Source: Neoarius graeffei (Eukaryota > Chordata > Actinopteri > Siluriformes > Ariidae). From it: DNA of 64,000 nt. The stretch lies in contig NC_083570.1 in assembly GCF_027579695.1 (NCBI RefSeq), positions 97,472,963 through 97,536,962 of the forward strand. Reading direction: 5' to 3'. A program made the position numbers and the translations under genes. The notes beneath the pieces were generated by a model. That model saw only the letters and a program-made list of their open reading frames with translations, searched no databases and was not told where the DNA came from. How positions within the stretch are numbered: the stretch's first letter is position 1; every line of letters starts with the position of its first letter. Below, in pieces: positions 43,442 to 54,166 of this stretch.

Positions 43442-43616
43442 TCTCATTATCTCTAGCCGCTTTATCCTTCTACAGGGTCGCAGGCAAGCTGGAGCCTATC
43501 CCAGCTGACTACGGGCGAAAGGCGGGGTACACCCTGGACAAGTCGCCAGGTCATCACAGGGCTGAAACATAGACACAGACAACCATTCACACTCACATTC
43601 ACACCTACGGTCAATT
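43442..43616 (-). mobile_element. SINE family 1 fragment
   Basis: 3' half of the SINE in reverse orientation. It stops abruptly at 'CTACGGTCAATT' and is followed immediately by a perfect hairpin. Confidence 0.85.
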
Positions 43617-43625
43617 CCCTGTTGA

Positions 43626-43657
43626 ACTCTCTCTTCAAAGAACTTTGAAGAGAGAGT
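43626..43657. repeat. Perfect 15-bp-arm hairpin
   Basis: ACTCTCTCTTCAAAG, a 2-base AA loop, then CTTTGAAGAGAGAGT. It lies just beyond the SINE breakpoint inside the LINE 3' UTR and looks like a fold-back repair product. Confidence 0.85.
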
Positions 43658-44217
43658 GTTTAATTCTTATTATTTTCTTTTAATTATTTTAATTCTTTTA
43701 ATTAATTGTTTTAGAATAAAAATAAAATTATTTTATGTAATTTTTTTTCTCTATTGTTTACTGTTTTTGTTTTTACTTCTGTAAAGCACATTGAACTGCC
43801 ATTGTGTATGAAATGTGCTATATAAATAAACTTGCCTTGCCTTGCCTTCAAAATGGTGGCACTGACACCTGGCTGACACTTCACGTTTCGAAGTCTCGCA
43901 CAAGTCTGGTGAAGATCGCGCGGATAAGCGACGCCTGCCGTGGACCAAACGAACTCAATTCAACACGGCTAAAAACCGAATAGGCCGATAAGTATAATAT
44001 TTAATTGCAATTAGTTGCCGATACGAGTCACGATATAAGGTTACTAAAACCGAAAACGTAATTGAAGAACACGTTAATTAAGAAATAAAGCAAGTTTAAA
44101 AATGACTTCAGTTCTCCTTTAACATTATACTGTACAATCATCATCATGTAATAATTTGACATTAATTGAAATAACGGAGTGATCTATTCAGTTCAGTAGT
44201 ACAGGCTAATGAACAAA

Positions 44218-44218
<1 letters not shown>

Positions 44219-44250
<32 letters not shown>
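44219..44250 (+). repeat. (TTA)n microsatellite
   Basis: About ten uninterrupted TTA units. Confidence 0.95.
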
Positions 44251-44324
44251 GGATAGTTTTACCCTGTGGTTCAAAGTACAAGTTCAGCATCAACAGATCA
44301 CACCAACTTAGTGCTTGATTGTTA

Positions 44325-44331
44325 TTTTATT
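44325..44331 (-). terminator. Polyadenylation signal
   Basis: AATAAAA on the minus strand, about 70 bases past the stop codon of the candidate terminal exon at 44,400-44,538. Confidence 0.45.
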
Positions 44332-44399
44332 GTCTTAAAAACTTACACGATACCCCAATGGATGGGGAAATCATATACACTAAACATTTAACACCACAA

Positions 44400-44538
44400 C
44401 TACACAAGTAGGGACTTTTCAATATTACAGGCTTTACAAAAAAAATCCCTCTTTGAAGTTATTATAGTGAGTATGACAGATAAACATCTCTTACAGCTCG
44501 ACGTAACGTCACAATGAGGAACGATGTCTTCAAGAACG
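44400..44538 (-). CDS. Candidate terminal coding exon, unknown host gene
   Basis: The acceptor GGGTTTCTTAG precedes 44,538. One base completes the codon left open by the exon at 44,856-45,024, and the frame stays open for 45 codons: 'VLEDIVPHCDVTSSCKR', 'CLSVILTIITSKRDF', ending TAG at 44,400-44,402. AATAAA follows. The 317-bp intron, phase agreement and polyA signal together support a real 3' end. The protein is not recognised; Cys-rich pairs are present. Confidence is moderate because a 45-codon open frame can occur by chance. Confidence 0.45.
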
Positions 44539-44855
44539 CTAAGAAACCCATCATGATCAGGGAAGACGTCTTATGGACTATCTGCATTTCGTATGAAATA
44601 TGTTCAGTATAAACACAGCATCCGTCTTGGATGGTTCGTCTATTCGTTGGTCTTGTTTACAGCCTTTACGCATCAGGCATTTAGTGCAAACATTTTAAAA
44701 TCGCCATTCTATCCATTATTCGCTCTGTTATCTCAGGAAAGTCACGTTTCTGTGCGTGTTTGTGTGTGTGTTAGGAAGCAGAATGCAGTGTGTTGGACTC
44801 ATCTGTCTGACACACATGGTGAATAGAGAAGGGAAATGTTTGAAATTAAACTTAC

Positions 44856-45024
44856 ACTCCTTCAAATGGATCTTTTAAAGCCTTATTCTCGCAGTGTTCA
44901 GGAATCTGATGAATGCAGGATTCAGGTACAATAATATGACGAGACATGTGAATATCGTTCAGGTTTGGTGTAAGTTCATATCTCATGACTGTCCAAGAGT
45001 CACTTTGGGCCATGTGGAAGAACC
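44856..45024 (-). CDS. Candidate internal coding exon, unknown host gene
   Basis: Strong acceptor (CTGCTCTGTTTCTTTTAG) before 45,024 and a consensus donor GGAGT|GTAAGT after 44,856. The 169-bp exon reads 'FFHMAQSDSWTVMRYEL', 'TPNLNDIHMSRHIIVPE', 'SCIHQIPEHCENKALKD', 'PFEGV', with two bases at each end split across introns. It is not similar to any repeat here and has protein-like composition. The next exon is proposed at 44,400-44,538; upstream exons were not found and may lie beyond the hAT insertion at 45,402. Function unknown. Confidence 0.55.
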
Positions 45025-45558
45025 CTAAAAGAAACAGAGCAGGTAAAGAAAAAAAAACACTTTCTGCTTAACCATAATCAGTAAAAACATGTTTGGTGTC
45101 TTTTTTTTTTTTTGTCGTTTTGGACTGGAGCTTTGAGGCTTGACAAGAAGGGGAAGGTTGAGCATGTTTGGCTCAGAAATCACACTAATAACCAAAAAAA
45201 AAAGGCAAATCAAATAGGAGCTACACTGCTGCTCATAAGTTTTTGAACCCCTGTATTTACATTTTGGTTAAAAAAAAAGCATTCAAGTTAAATTCTATAT
45301 AATTAGACAATGCAAGTCAGAAATAGGTATAAGCGAACAGAGAAATGTGCATCTTCGTAGGTTTTTTTTGGGGTTAAAAAATTATTTAGAGAAATCTAAT
45401 TCAGGGTTTCCTGTAGAAAAACTGGAAAGAGTAGTGGCCCCCTGAGTGCAGCGAGGTGCAAAGAGCATGCCACTGTAGGTAGCATGTAAGCTAGGGGTTC
45501 CGGGGGCATGCTCCCCTGGAAAATTTTGAAATGTAAGGGTTCATTTCGTGGCTTCTGG

Positions 45559-46367
45559 CAGGCTTGTAGTACTCAAGTCCAACTTGTGCCCTAATTTTAA
45601 GGACTCGTAACTTGACTTGGACTTGAGCACTGATGACTCGGACTCGTGCATTAACTGCATTCGGACTTGTAAACTGGAGACTCGGACTTGGATTTTTTCT
45701 TTATTGTTTTGTAACATGCCATAATAATTTGGCATGAAATATCTATATTTATATCTACATTAATTTTTATACTAATTTTGTGCAAGAGAATGCACATTCA
45801 TCTGTTCATACGTCATGTTCAGGAACAAACTAACATTAATGGTGCTAAAATGCCTGTAGAGAACGCCCCTAGGATTGCCCGCTTTGCTTATACAGACTTC
45901 TCGTGCAGTGGGAAAAAAATGCACTGCTGTGTGTTCCATATGTCAGAGAACTATCGAGGAGACGATGGGGACAACCTCGAACTTCAATCATTTGGTAAGA
46001 CTCCACCCAGAGAAGAAAGTGACACACTATGTTCATTGCTCTGTTGATAGCGGGGCTTGCTGAGTGATGAACTAGCTAGTGTTAACCCTCTCATGTTATT
46101 TGCCCTGTTGATAGTGGGCGGGGCTTGCCGAGCGACAAACAAGCTTTTTATCTGTAGCCTATTAACTCAAATGGGGCAGTAGAGCAATAACGTTAGTCCA
46201 ACACAGCAGCAGAGACGCTTTCACGTAACGGCAGAAACAGCCACCGTCAAATGGTGCAGTTGGAGTCTTATTCTCGGACTCGACTCAAAATTTTCTTCAA
46301 TGACTTGAACACTGGGGACTCGAAACTGGACTGAGACTCGAGTTTTAGTGACTCGACTACAACACTG
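45559..46367 (+). mobile_element. BED-finger hAT element, copy 1
   Basis: Starts CAGGCTTGTAGTACTC and ends GACTCGACTACAACACTG, flanked by a perfect GCTTCTGG duplication (45,551-45,558 and 46,368-46,375). The ends are unusually rich in GACTCG/GACTTG words arranged as repeated short motifs. Confidence 0.95.
45875..46063 (+). pseudogene. BED zinc-finger remnant in hAT copy 1
   Basis: The frame reads 'KKCTAVCSICQRTIEETMG' and then 'HLVRLHPEKK'. This is a CxxC followed by HxxxxH as in BED-type DNA-binding fingers of hAT transposases. A one-base shift splits it from the preceding 'NAPRIARFAYTDFSC' start. No catalytic domain follows. Confidence 0.7.
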
Positions 46368-47394
46368 GCTTCTGGTGACATCTAGAGCTAATTTTTACCA
46401 GTTCAACATGTTGAGGGGGAAAAGGCTAGATTTTACTTATAATTTTACTGAATTCCCACAGTTTAAAAAAAAAAAAGGCAATACAATACCCACATGCGTC
46501 TCATAAGCAGTGTCCTGTTCCGAAGGAGACTGCAGTTTATTTCACATCAAATAAAGTGAATGGTGATGCAACATGGCATGAGTTGTTCAAAATACTGATC
46601 ATTACATTTTGTCAATTGTGTGGATGACTAAATTCTATCACTGTCAGACTCGAGCTGGTTAGCAACATGCAGCGAACTGGTCGTCATGGTCTCATGGCTA
46701 CAGTCTGTCACTGTTGCCGAGTTGTTTTCTTTGTGAAAAACTCTGTAATTAAGCTGCAACCTGTCTATGTTTTGCTCACTCATACCCGGCTTGAAGGCTC
46801 CGCCATTTTTCCATAAGTTATCTATGAATATTAATTGTGCATCGCTTGTCCAATCACCGTGGGATACTGCAGATAGATACTCAGCCAATCAGCACGGAAT
46901 TCCTCCTCTGACATCAGCTGTGAACTTAGGTCAAGTTCAAAGCCATGGATTTGCATGGACTCTATTGATTACCTGCTCAAAGACTACAAAACACATGCAT
47001 GTTGATTCTAGCTTTATACTGGAGGTCTAAATTGTAAGCATCAGGGTGGTGGTTTGATGGGTAGCGGCATGTCACTAAGCGTATCGGTCAATAAATTAAG
47101 CGTAGCTGGGCCACTACGCTATGATGCTTTAGGGGAAACCCTGTAAATACTTGTATATCCGTGTGATGTCAATACACTATATTTGTGTGATGGCAGGGAA
47201 AACCATTCTTATACACATTCATTAAAGCTCTTGGCTTTCCTGAGCCAAAATGTTTCTCTTGCTCAATCACAAACTACCACCATCATCTCTCACTTTGGTA
47301 AAGAAGGCGAGATAAAGATTACTCCCTGAAACACCACAACCATGCTCACACATGCTCCACAATCAACACCCTTATCAGCAAGATGAGGTGCTGG

Positions 47395-48112
47395 ATGTTG
47401 CAATAAACGGTGAGCCTTTAGAGTAAATGAACCGCTTCAGATATCTGTAGTGATGGTTTCTTGGACAAGGAAATCAATGTGAGAACTGGCCACACTTCTG
47501 GTGCATTCAATGCTCTAAATAATATCTGAAGAAACTGTGGGATCACACTCAACACAAAAGTCAAGATCTTTGAAAGTGGTGTTGTCATACTACTCCTGTA
47601 CAGTTGTCCAACATGGGCTCTGAAACAAGAACAGCAAAGCTGACTTGAAAGCTTCCATCCTGTCTTGGGAAGCGACGGCCTAATGGCGGCTGGGGGAGCC
47701 ACGGCGCAATGGCGGCTGGGGGAAGCCGCTTTGGGACCAAAAGGTCACCGGTTCGAGTCCCTGGACCAGCAGGAATGGCTGACGCGCCCTTAAGCAAGGC
47801 ATCTAACCCCCAACTGCCCCAGGTTTGTTGTACGTCACTCTGGATAAGAGCATCTGCTAAATGCCTGTAATGTATGCTTCTGGAGAATCTTAAAGGTATG
47901 GTTTTACCATCTCAAACAAGGAAATGTGGAGAAAAACAGGCTGCTGTAAAATCAGCACCTCGGTAAGTTTCAGTTGACTCCACTACTTTGGCCACATTTC
48001 ACGGATGCAGAAAAGTAGACGACCTAGATACCTGCTTGACTGGATGCCTGCCTATGGACGTTGGGGTGTTGGTCACATGCATACCAATTGGATGCGATAC
48101 TGTATTTTTGAA
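47395..48112 (+). pseudogene. Decayed LINE pol fragment
   Basis: 'NRFRYL' followed by broken frames with 'GCATTCAATGCTCT' and 'CAACATGGGCTCTGAA' corresponds to the C-terminal 'RYLGS...AFN...LYGSE' region of LINE pol proteins. Many stops are present, and a SINE is inserted at 47,671. The assignment is tentative. Confidence 0.35.
47671..47874 (+). mobile_element. tRNA-derived SINE (family 2), copy 1
   Basis: GGCGCAATGG head with a partial head duplication, B box GGTTCGAGTCC (47,750-47,760), and the tail CTCTGGATAAGAGCATCTGC followed by TAAATGCCTGTAATG, widespread at the 3' ends of fish L2-tailed SINEs. Confidence 0.8.
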
Positions 48113-48300
48113 GGGGAAGCCATGGCATAATGGATAGAGAAGCAGCTTTGGGACTAAAAGGTCACTGGTTTGATTCGCTGGACCAGCAGGAGTGGCTGAA
48201 GTGCCCTTGAGCAAGGAACCTAACCCCCCAGGCCACTCTGGGTATGTTGTATGTTGCTCTGGATAAGAGCGTCTGCTAAATACCTGTAATGCGATGTAAT
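48113..48300 (+). mobile_element. tRNA-derived SINE (family 2), copy 2
   Basis: Same head (GGCATAATGG), a B-box remnant (GGTTTGATTCG) and the tail GGATAAGAGCGTCTGC. More diverged than copy 1. Confidence 0.75.
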
Positions 48301-49296
48301 TTTTGGGACGGGGTGCAACTTGGTGCTGGCTAGGCATTACACAAAGGACAGGGAAAGATAGAGATGACTCCTCTCTAACATCAAGCATGACCTGACCTAT
48401 ACTGAACAGGCTGACCCGCCCTAAAGTGGATGAAGACCTGACCAAGCAATTGCAAGTAATGTTATAGCATAGCAAAAGTGAAAAAAGGGAGACAATTAAA
48501 AAATTAACAGCCAGTATCTGATTACAAACTGATTTGAACTGATGTCTGTTCATGTACAACAATTCACTATTCAACAGCTTGATTAAAGCATGACATCACC
48601 GTATGGCTGTAGGAGGGAATCCCACTGAGCAGTAAAACAGGCAGCTGCTTAAACATTACGAGCTGTGTTTGTTAAACTGGTTCCTTTTCCAACATGATCT
48701 TTGCAGAAAGATAAATACAACATTACAACAAAGCAAAACATTTCTTCTTCATTTGGGCGAAATATATTTACGGTTTCAGAACACTGAAGGGTCAAAGTAC
48801 AAGTTTTTCGCTCCTAAGTGTCACAAAAGAAAAGCATTACCTTACTGACCAGAGATCATGAGTTCCAATCCCAACGATGCTAAAGCCATCCATAGCCAGG
48901 AGTCCAACCATGTGGACACAAGATGCTGCATGTCTGCAGGAGAATACTTCAACCTTTAGTGCATACCAAGTATTCGGATGCACTTTACTTGAGTGGGTGG
49001 GACCTTAATTTGCCCACCCATTTTAGCAAATAAGTATGAAGAACGAGAATGTTCTGTGAGCGATAGATAAATAATAAAGACTATAATGTGCTATATCATC
49101 AAAGGAGCTGTGGAATGATTGGCCAAATAGCCAACCACATGAACGGAGAGCTATGGATGTTATCAGCTATATGTAACGTTACCTTGACAACATGGCACGC
49201 TTTAATTCAGTCAGCCATTATTAAAAGGTCATGACATGGACTGTTATATTTGGTCATTCCATTGTCATGACAGTCACAAATTAACCAGCAATTTTT
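48301..49296. other. No gene or recognised repeat
   Basis: No supportable exon, tandem repeat or terminal inverted repeat was seen. Confidence 0.5.
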
Positions 49297-49537
49297 ACCT
49301 CCGCCAAGGAGGTTATGTTTTCGGTAGCGTTGGTTTGTTTGTTTGTTGGTTTGTCTGTTAGCAACATTACGGAAAAAGTAATGAATGGATTGCTCTGAAA
49401 TTTTTTCCAGAGGTGTGACTGGGCACAAGTAACAATCCATTAAATTTTGGCGGTGATCCAGATCACCTTCTGGATCCCGGATTTTTTTTAAAGGATTCTT
49501 GGCGGAGGTCTGCGCTCTCCCGAGTGCTTTTCTAGTT
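49297..49537 (+). mobile_element. Short MITE with CTCCGCCAAG ends
   Basis: CTCCGCCAAGGAGGTTATG at the left and CTTGGCGGAGGTCTGCG at the right are inverted, with TTTGTTTGTTTGTTGG inside. This wording is a widespread animal repeat. No ORF. Confidence 0.65.
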
Positions 49538-50198
49538 GTTTCTATTATCAGATGCAACATTTAAAAGCAAACTGTGTTTTTCTTCCTTCTTTATAAGTGA
49601 AAAAAAAAGACATCGTAAATGAGCAGAGCAGATTCCAACGCGATCCAAAATCACCATGTTTGTGCCAAGAGGTAATGCCAGCCCTTTCCACTGACTACCA
49701 CCACAAGTATATTTCAGATCTATGGGAATCACATCGTCACCACCAGCAATGTCACAATTCGATCACAACACGTTAATCCAATGGTTCCAGTTCCCACTGG
49801 AGCCACAGCAGAAGTTTATCGTTAACGTTGTGAGGTCACCAGAGGTTTCGAACTTGACCATTTTGATCCCATTGCCACACAACAGCATAATGACGGTAAA
49901 TAAATGTTTCACTGCGAGTGTGAATGGGGTACAAGAGAGCAAACAAGAGGGCTGTGCTCTCAGGGAGGGGTGGGTGGGTGGCATACTCTCAGTGACCTAT
50001 CAATCACAGCGACACTAGCCAATCATGGGCATCTATGAGCTCATGTATGCAGAAGTGGGCGGCTAGTGCTTTCCTCTGGATGTGTTACGCTGCCCCCTGA
50101 TGCTGCATAAGCAGCGGTTCGAAAAAATGCAATCAGAATGCTTTGTCCAATTTTTTCCCCCAAACCATGGCAGCAGGTTTTCCCAGACCACCACATAT
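49538..50198. other. Unassigned segment
   Basis: Overlapping short ORFs on both strands with no recognisable domain. GCTGCCCCCTGATGCTGC near 50,090 may belong to an unidentified repeat. Confidence 0.45.
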
Positions 50199-50202
50199 TT
50201 AA

Positions 50203-50710
50203 CAGTTATTCCACGAAATCAAGTCGTACATGAGCTGACAGCTGATGAGGCACATAGCACCGAGTTGGCTATAAGCCACGTATGACGAGATTGACTGGAA
50301 TAACTGTTTTATTCTATCCACATTCACTGGATTTTGAGAAGCGCATTTTTAGTTTTATTTTTTGTAAATTCAATAAATAAAAACTTTATACAAAACGCCC
50401 GACAAAATCATTTCCGCTTAGAATGTAAACAAAGCGGCGAAATGACAGGAGCAATTTGTGAAAAAATGCTATAATAAAAATTCTTGAAAAAAAAAGATAC
50501 ATCCTTACCATCAAATATTTTCATTCCATATTTTTTTGCTTTTTTTTTGTGGTTTTGTTTTCGAGCAGAGTTTTTATTTCGTCCTCGGTTGATTCAGCAA
50601 CAAGCTCCGCCATTTTGTTTATTTCTACTCACGGTATATGAGCGGATATCCTAGTAGTAGCCAATCAGAGTGTGCGATTGCTCATATCCAGTGAATGTGG
50701 ATAGAATTAA
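50203..50710. mobile_element. TTAA-flanked MITE (family B, copy 2)
   Basis: Starts TTAA (50,199-50,202) then CAGTTATTCCACGAAATC, as in the copy at 2050-2647, and shares the CCTAGTAGTAGCCAATCAGAG segment. The right terminus is missing; it ends in ATGTGGATAGAA followed by poly-A. Confidence 0.75.
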
Positions 50711-52255
50711 AAAAAAAAAAAATTTCCTTACACTTGATGCAATTGATATGATCACTGTCTTATGTGAAGACAAATCTAGACTTAGAGTAACTGCTTAATT
50801 TTTAATATAAAACTCATTTATAATCCTATTACATTCAAAGAACGGTCAATGAAAAATGTCCTTAAATACAAATTGTAGTAACTGGAATGAAGATTTTATT
50901 TTCTCCCTCATTTAAGTGTAGATACTGGGTGAGCTGTAATAAACCGTTTGTGCTCAAAAGCTTTTCCTTGGCAGGGTATACAATCATGTGATTCACTTCT
51001 AACCTACAATTTCACCTCCAGATTTCAGTCCATAAAAAACGAAGTGCGAAAGAACAAAATGGCTGCCGAGGCTGTTTTTAACTCTGTGATGTCCTTTAGT
51101 TCATTTTTATAGATAGCAGTGCATCATAGTGAACAACAGCTCTTTTACCCTCCGGTTCAATACCTAAGAAGCAAATATCGACACCAAACATGTCTTGGCT
51201 GATTAACATCATTGGGATAAAAGGAGTATTGTGTACGCTGGATAAAAGGGTGTGCCAAATTAAACAGAAATGGAAGTGAATGGGAGTTGTACAGCTATTC
51301 AAACCAAATTGAGATGATTAAGGAGTCGCGTATTCTTTAAAGTCCCTGGTCATGAGGAATTGTAAATTAGATTTCTAGCACTTTATCGTGGGTAACATAA
51401 GCACCTTCACCATCTGTCTCAGCTCAGAACGCGCTCACAGCTCAGTCACAGTTTGCAAGATGAGATGCTAACCGTGGGTTTGAACAAATGGAACAAACGC
51501 CCTTCGTGTCACTATTCGCCATCGTACCAAAGTGTGGAGGTAGCAGTGTGTGGGGTTTTTTTCTGTCATCTTGTTCAGTAGTTCAGAGCACCGGGTTAAA
51601 ATAGAAAATCGGGGAAAAAAAGGCTGGTTTTCTTTCAGCATCCGTGTTTTTGTCCTGTCCTGGGTACGCAATTCAGTTTTACGCCAAGAGAAGAATAGCA
51701 CCTGTTGTATCAAAATTTGTGATAATTTGTTCGGGTTTTTATACAATGCATGCTTGATGCGTATGTATGAAAATATTCCATTTTTTTCCCTATGGTGGCA
51801 ATTCATCCATAAACAGAAGGATTTTGGAAAACCAACAGACGACCAAAGCGTCTGAATTGGATCCGGATTGCGAAGGGCGCTGAAAAACCCGGTCTCTCGA
51901 GCAGGTGCACGGGACTGCACATGTAAGAAATACCTCTAAAGATCTGTAGAGAGTCCATCTTCATGGAACAAGATGTGGAACTATGATTGACCTGAGAGTA
52001 GAGAACCAACACTGAACACGGTAAAGAACGAGTCGTCGGAGGCAAATCTGCAAAGGTTACGGAGACCCGTAGTTCCTTAGATCAACATATTTCAATCAAA
52101 TAACGAGAGCACTTTCATACAACAAACAGCTTCAGTCATTATGAACAATCCCAAGGTACCTAAAATAATGTAGTTTTAATGTGTGTTTCATTTCATTTGA
52201 CACTGCTTCAGTGCGTTTAATGAGTTGTCCTTTCCTCCATGCTCCAGGTCCTTGT
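50711..52255 (-). other. Probable 3' UTR or downstream flank of the 52.3-kb exon
   Basis: Largely non-repetitive. A minus-strand AATAAA (50,895-50,900) could end a 1.36-kb 3' UTR that starts after the stop codon at 52,256. Short ORFs at 51,468-51,920 and 51,550-51,855 have no domain. Confidence 0.3.
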
Positions 52256-52445
52256 CTACACGCTGGTAATAGAGGCCTGTTTCTCTGGACGAGTGGTGGG
52301 CGGTTCAGGAACGGGCCGGAAAGCGGGTACATGGTATGGAGGCGGGGGTCTCTTGGTGCCCATGTGCCTGGGACTCAGAGCCATGTTCTGCCGCCGGTTA
52401 TTGTCCACGTTGCTTGATGTGTTGGAAGCAAGGCTCTCGCGAGTG
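52256..52445 (-). CDS. Terminal exon of a host gene, C-terminus with PDZ-type tail
   Basis: A long polypyrimidine tract and acceptor (CTCTCTCTGGGCCCCAG) end at 52,446. The exon encodes 62 residues: 'TRESLASNTSSNVDNNRRQ', 'NMALSPRHMGTKRPPPPYH', 'VPAFRPVPEPPTTRPEKQ', 'ASITSV', then TAG (52,256-52,258). The frame begins after one split base, so the upstream intron is phase 2. Pro-rich PPPP/PEPP stretches suggest SH3 or WW ligands, and the final T-S-V fits a class I PDZ-binding tail, as in many membrane receptors and adhesion proteins. GC content and codon use are gene-like and no repeat is involved. I cannot name the gene. Upstream exons would lie at higher coordinates, probably beyond the window. 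Confidence 0.7.
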
Positions 52446-52937
52446 CTGGGGCCCAGAGAGAGGAAGAGAAAGAAGGAGAAGAAGAGAAAGGAAGAAAGAA
52501 GAGAGAAAGCAAAAGGTGTTACGGTGGAGAAAAGATGACGGAGGTTAAATAGTAACAGTGATAATGGTGATTAGTGGGAAAGCAAAAGGAAAAGGAAAGG
52601 CGAACTGGAAATGGAAATGGAGCCAGACAAGAAAAGCACAGGACAGTACAGTGACTTAACCCTGGTCATATTTTTATGAAAATAAAGTAAGACGTTTTCA
52701 TTCTTTAAGAAAGAAACTCAGCTTACACCTGGTCATTTTAAGCATCTTGTATCTGGATTGTGTCAAGAGGTGAGGCGTAAAGCACAATTATTTTGTTAGT
52801 GTAGTTTTTATGTAGCTGCAGCCAATTGAACGCAAGTCAAGGGGTCGAGCCGAAACAGTATACTGAGATGAGTTCATTTAAAACTAGCACAGTGTAGAAT
52901 TTAAGATATTTCGTAATATTATCATGGCTCAAATACA
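52446..52937 (-). other. Intron sequence upstream of the terminal exon
   Basis: Begins with a purine-rich GAAGAGAAAGAAGG tract (polypyrimidine on the minus strand) and then unremarkable sequence up to a MITE. The + strand ORFs here are the antisense of the exon and tract. Confidence 0.5.
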
Positions 52938-53008
52938 TTAAGGGCCTGGTCCCACAACACCGATAATTATAACTATACCTAAAATTACAACTATGATTAT
53001 ACCTATGC

Positions 53009-53850
53009 CAGGCTTGTAGTACTCGAGTCCAGGACTCGGACTTAAGTCCGACTTGTGCCCTAATTGTAAGGACTCATGACTTGACTTGGACTTAAGCACT
53101 GATGGCTCAGACTTGGACTCAGACTCGTGCATTAACTGCATTCAGACTCATAAATTGGAGACGAGGACTTGGATTTTTTCTTTATTTTTTGCCATAATAA
53201 TTTGGCATAAGATACATTAATTTTTATACTAATTTCATGCAAGAGAATGCACATTCACCTGCTCATACATCATGTTCAGGAATAAACTAACGTTAATGGT
53301 GCTAAAATGCCTGGAGAGAACGCCCCTAGGATTGTCCGCTTTGCTTATACAGACTTCTCGTGCAGTGTGGAAAAAATGCACTGCTATGTGTTTGCTATGT
53401 GTTCCATATGTAGAAGAACTATCGAGGAGACGACGGAGACAACCTCGAACTTCAATCGTCATTTGGCAAGACTCCACCCAGAGAAGGAAGTGACACGCTA
53501 TGTTCATTGCTCTGTTGATAGCGGGGCTTGCTTGCTGACTGATGAACTAGCTAGTGTTAACCCTCTCTCATGTTATTTGCCCTGTTGGTAGTGGGCGGGG
53601 CTTGCTGAGCGATGAGCAAGCTTTTTATCTGTAGCATATTAACTAAAACGGGGCAGTCGAGTAGTAACGTTAGTCCAACACAGTAGCAGAGATGCTTTCA
53701 TATAAAGGCAGCAACAGCCACCGTCAAATGGTGCAGCTGGGGTCTTATTCTCGGACTCGACTCGAAATTTTCTTCAATGACTTGGACTTGAACACTGGGG
53801 ACTCGAGACTGGACTCGGACTTGAGGTTTAGTGACTCGACTACAACACTG
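53009..53850 (+). mobile_element. BED-finger hAT element, copy 2
   Basis: CAGGCTTGTAGTACTCGAG to GACTCGACTACAACACTG, 842 bp, with a perfect ACCTATGC duplication (53,001-53,008 and 53,851-53,858). Confidence 0.95.
53307..53591 (+). pseudogene. BED zinc-finger fragment in hAT copy 2
   Basis: Best preserved of the set: 'MPGENAPRIVRFAYTDFSC', then 'CSICRRTIEETTETTS', then 'NFNRHLARLHPEKEV', all in one frame. This gives a CxxC...HxxxxH BED finger, the DNA-binding module of hAT transposases. It stops after 94 codons without an RNase-H-like domain, so it is not a transposase. Confidence 0.75.
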
Positions 53851-54166
53851 ACCTATGCCTGAATTTAGTTCCAGTCTGGAGCAATCACACCACGACTATA
53901 ATCCCGACTATTATATCAGTTGGTCTTGCCACTCGGGTAAATAAATATACATGGTTGCTGGTTTAAACAATTACCTGAGTGGATCAGATGTTTTATCGGA
54001 TCAGGTTCAGGCCTGGAAAAAATCGCTCCAGAAGCAATCTCACCAATACGGATAAACCCAGGCCTGGGTTATAGGTATCATTATCGGTCTGGTGTGAGCA
54101 CCAACCACATAAACTGCAGGGGAGCGATTTATTTATAGTTATCGGTATTGTGAGACCGGGCCTTAA

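Larger units (their letters stand above)
42958..43846 (+). mobile_element. 5'-truncated L2-type LINE
   Basis: Contains only the ORF2 C-terminus and 3' UTR, ending AAATAAACTTGCCTTGCC like the element at 13,364-19,805. An 8-bp TTCAAAAT lies on each side (42,950-42,957 and 43,847-43,854). A SINE fragment sits in the 3' UTR. Confidence 0.85.
42567..44118. mobile_element. TTAA-flanked MITE (family D) split by a LINE
   Basis: Inverted ends AGGAGAACTGAAG and CTTCAGTTCTCCT with TTAA at 42,563-42,566 and 44,119-44,122. About 660 bp without the LINE insertion at 42,958-43,846. No transposase frame. Confidence 0.85.
45402..47143. mobile_element. hAT-like element hosting another hAT
   Basis: Starts CAGGGTTTCCTGTAG and ends CTTTAGGGGAAACCCTG. 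The inner words AGTAGTGGCCCC and GGGCCACTACGC also pair inversely. No clear 8-bp duplication is left. The BED-finger hAT at 45,559-46,367 is inserted inside. The 86-codon minus ORF at 46,628-46,888 has no recognisable domain. Confidence 0.65.
52942..54162. mobile_element. TTAA-flanked MITE (family E) split by a hAT
   Basis: Inverted ends GGGCCTGGTCCCACAACACC and GGTATTGTGAGACCGGGCC with TTAA at 52,938-52,941 and 54,163-54,166. The BED-finger hAT copy 2 is inserted at 53,009-53,850. Confidence 0.85.

Noticed and set aside
46628..46888. 86-codon minus-strand ORF
   Set aside because: Lies inside an old hAT element, with no recognisable motif or conservation evidence.
52181..52548. Plus-strand ORFs with Gly/Arg/Lys-rich ends
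   Set aside because: Antisense to the minus-strand terminal exon and its polypyrimidine tract; the minus strand has the splice acceptor.
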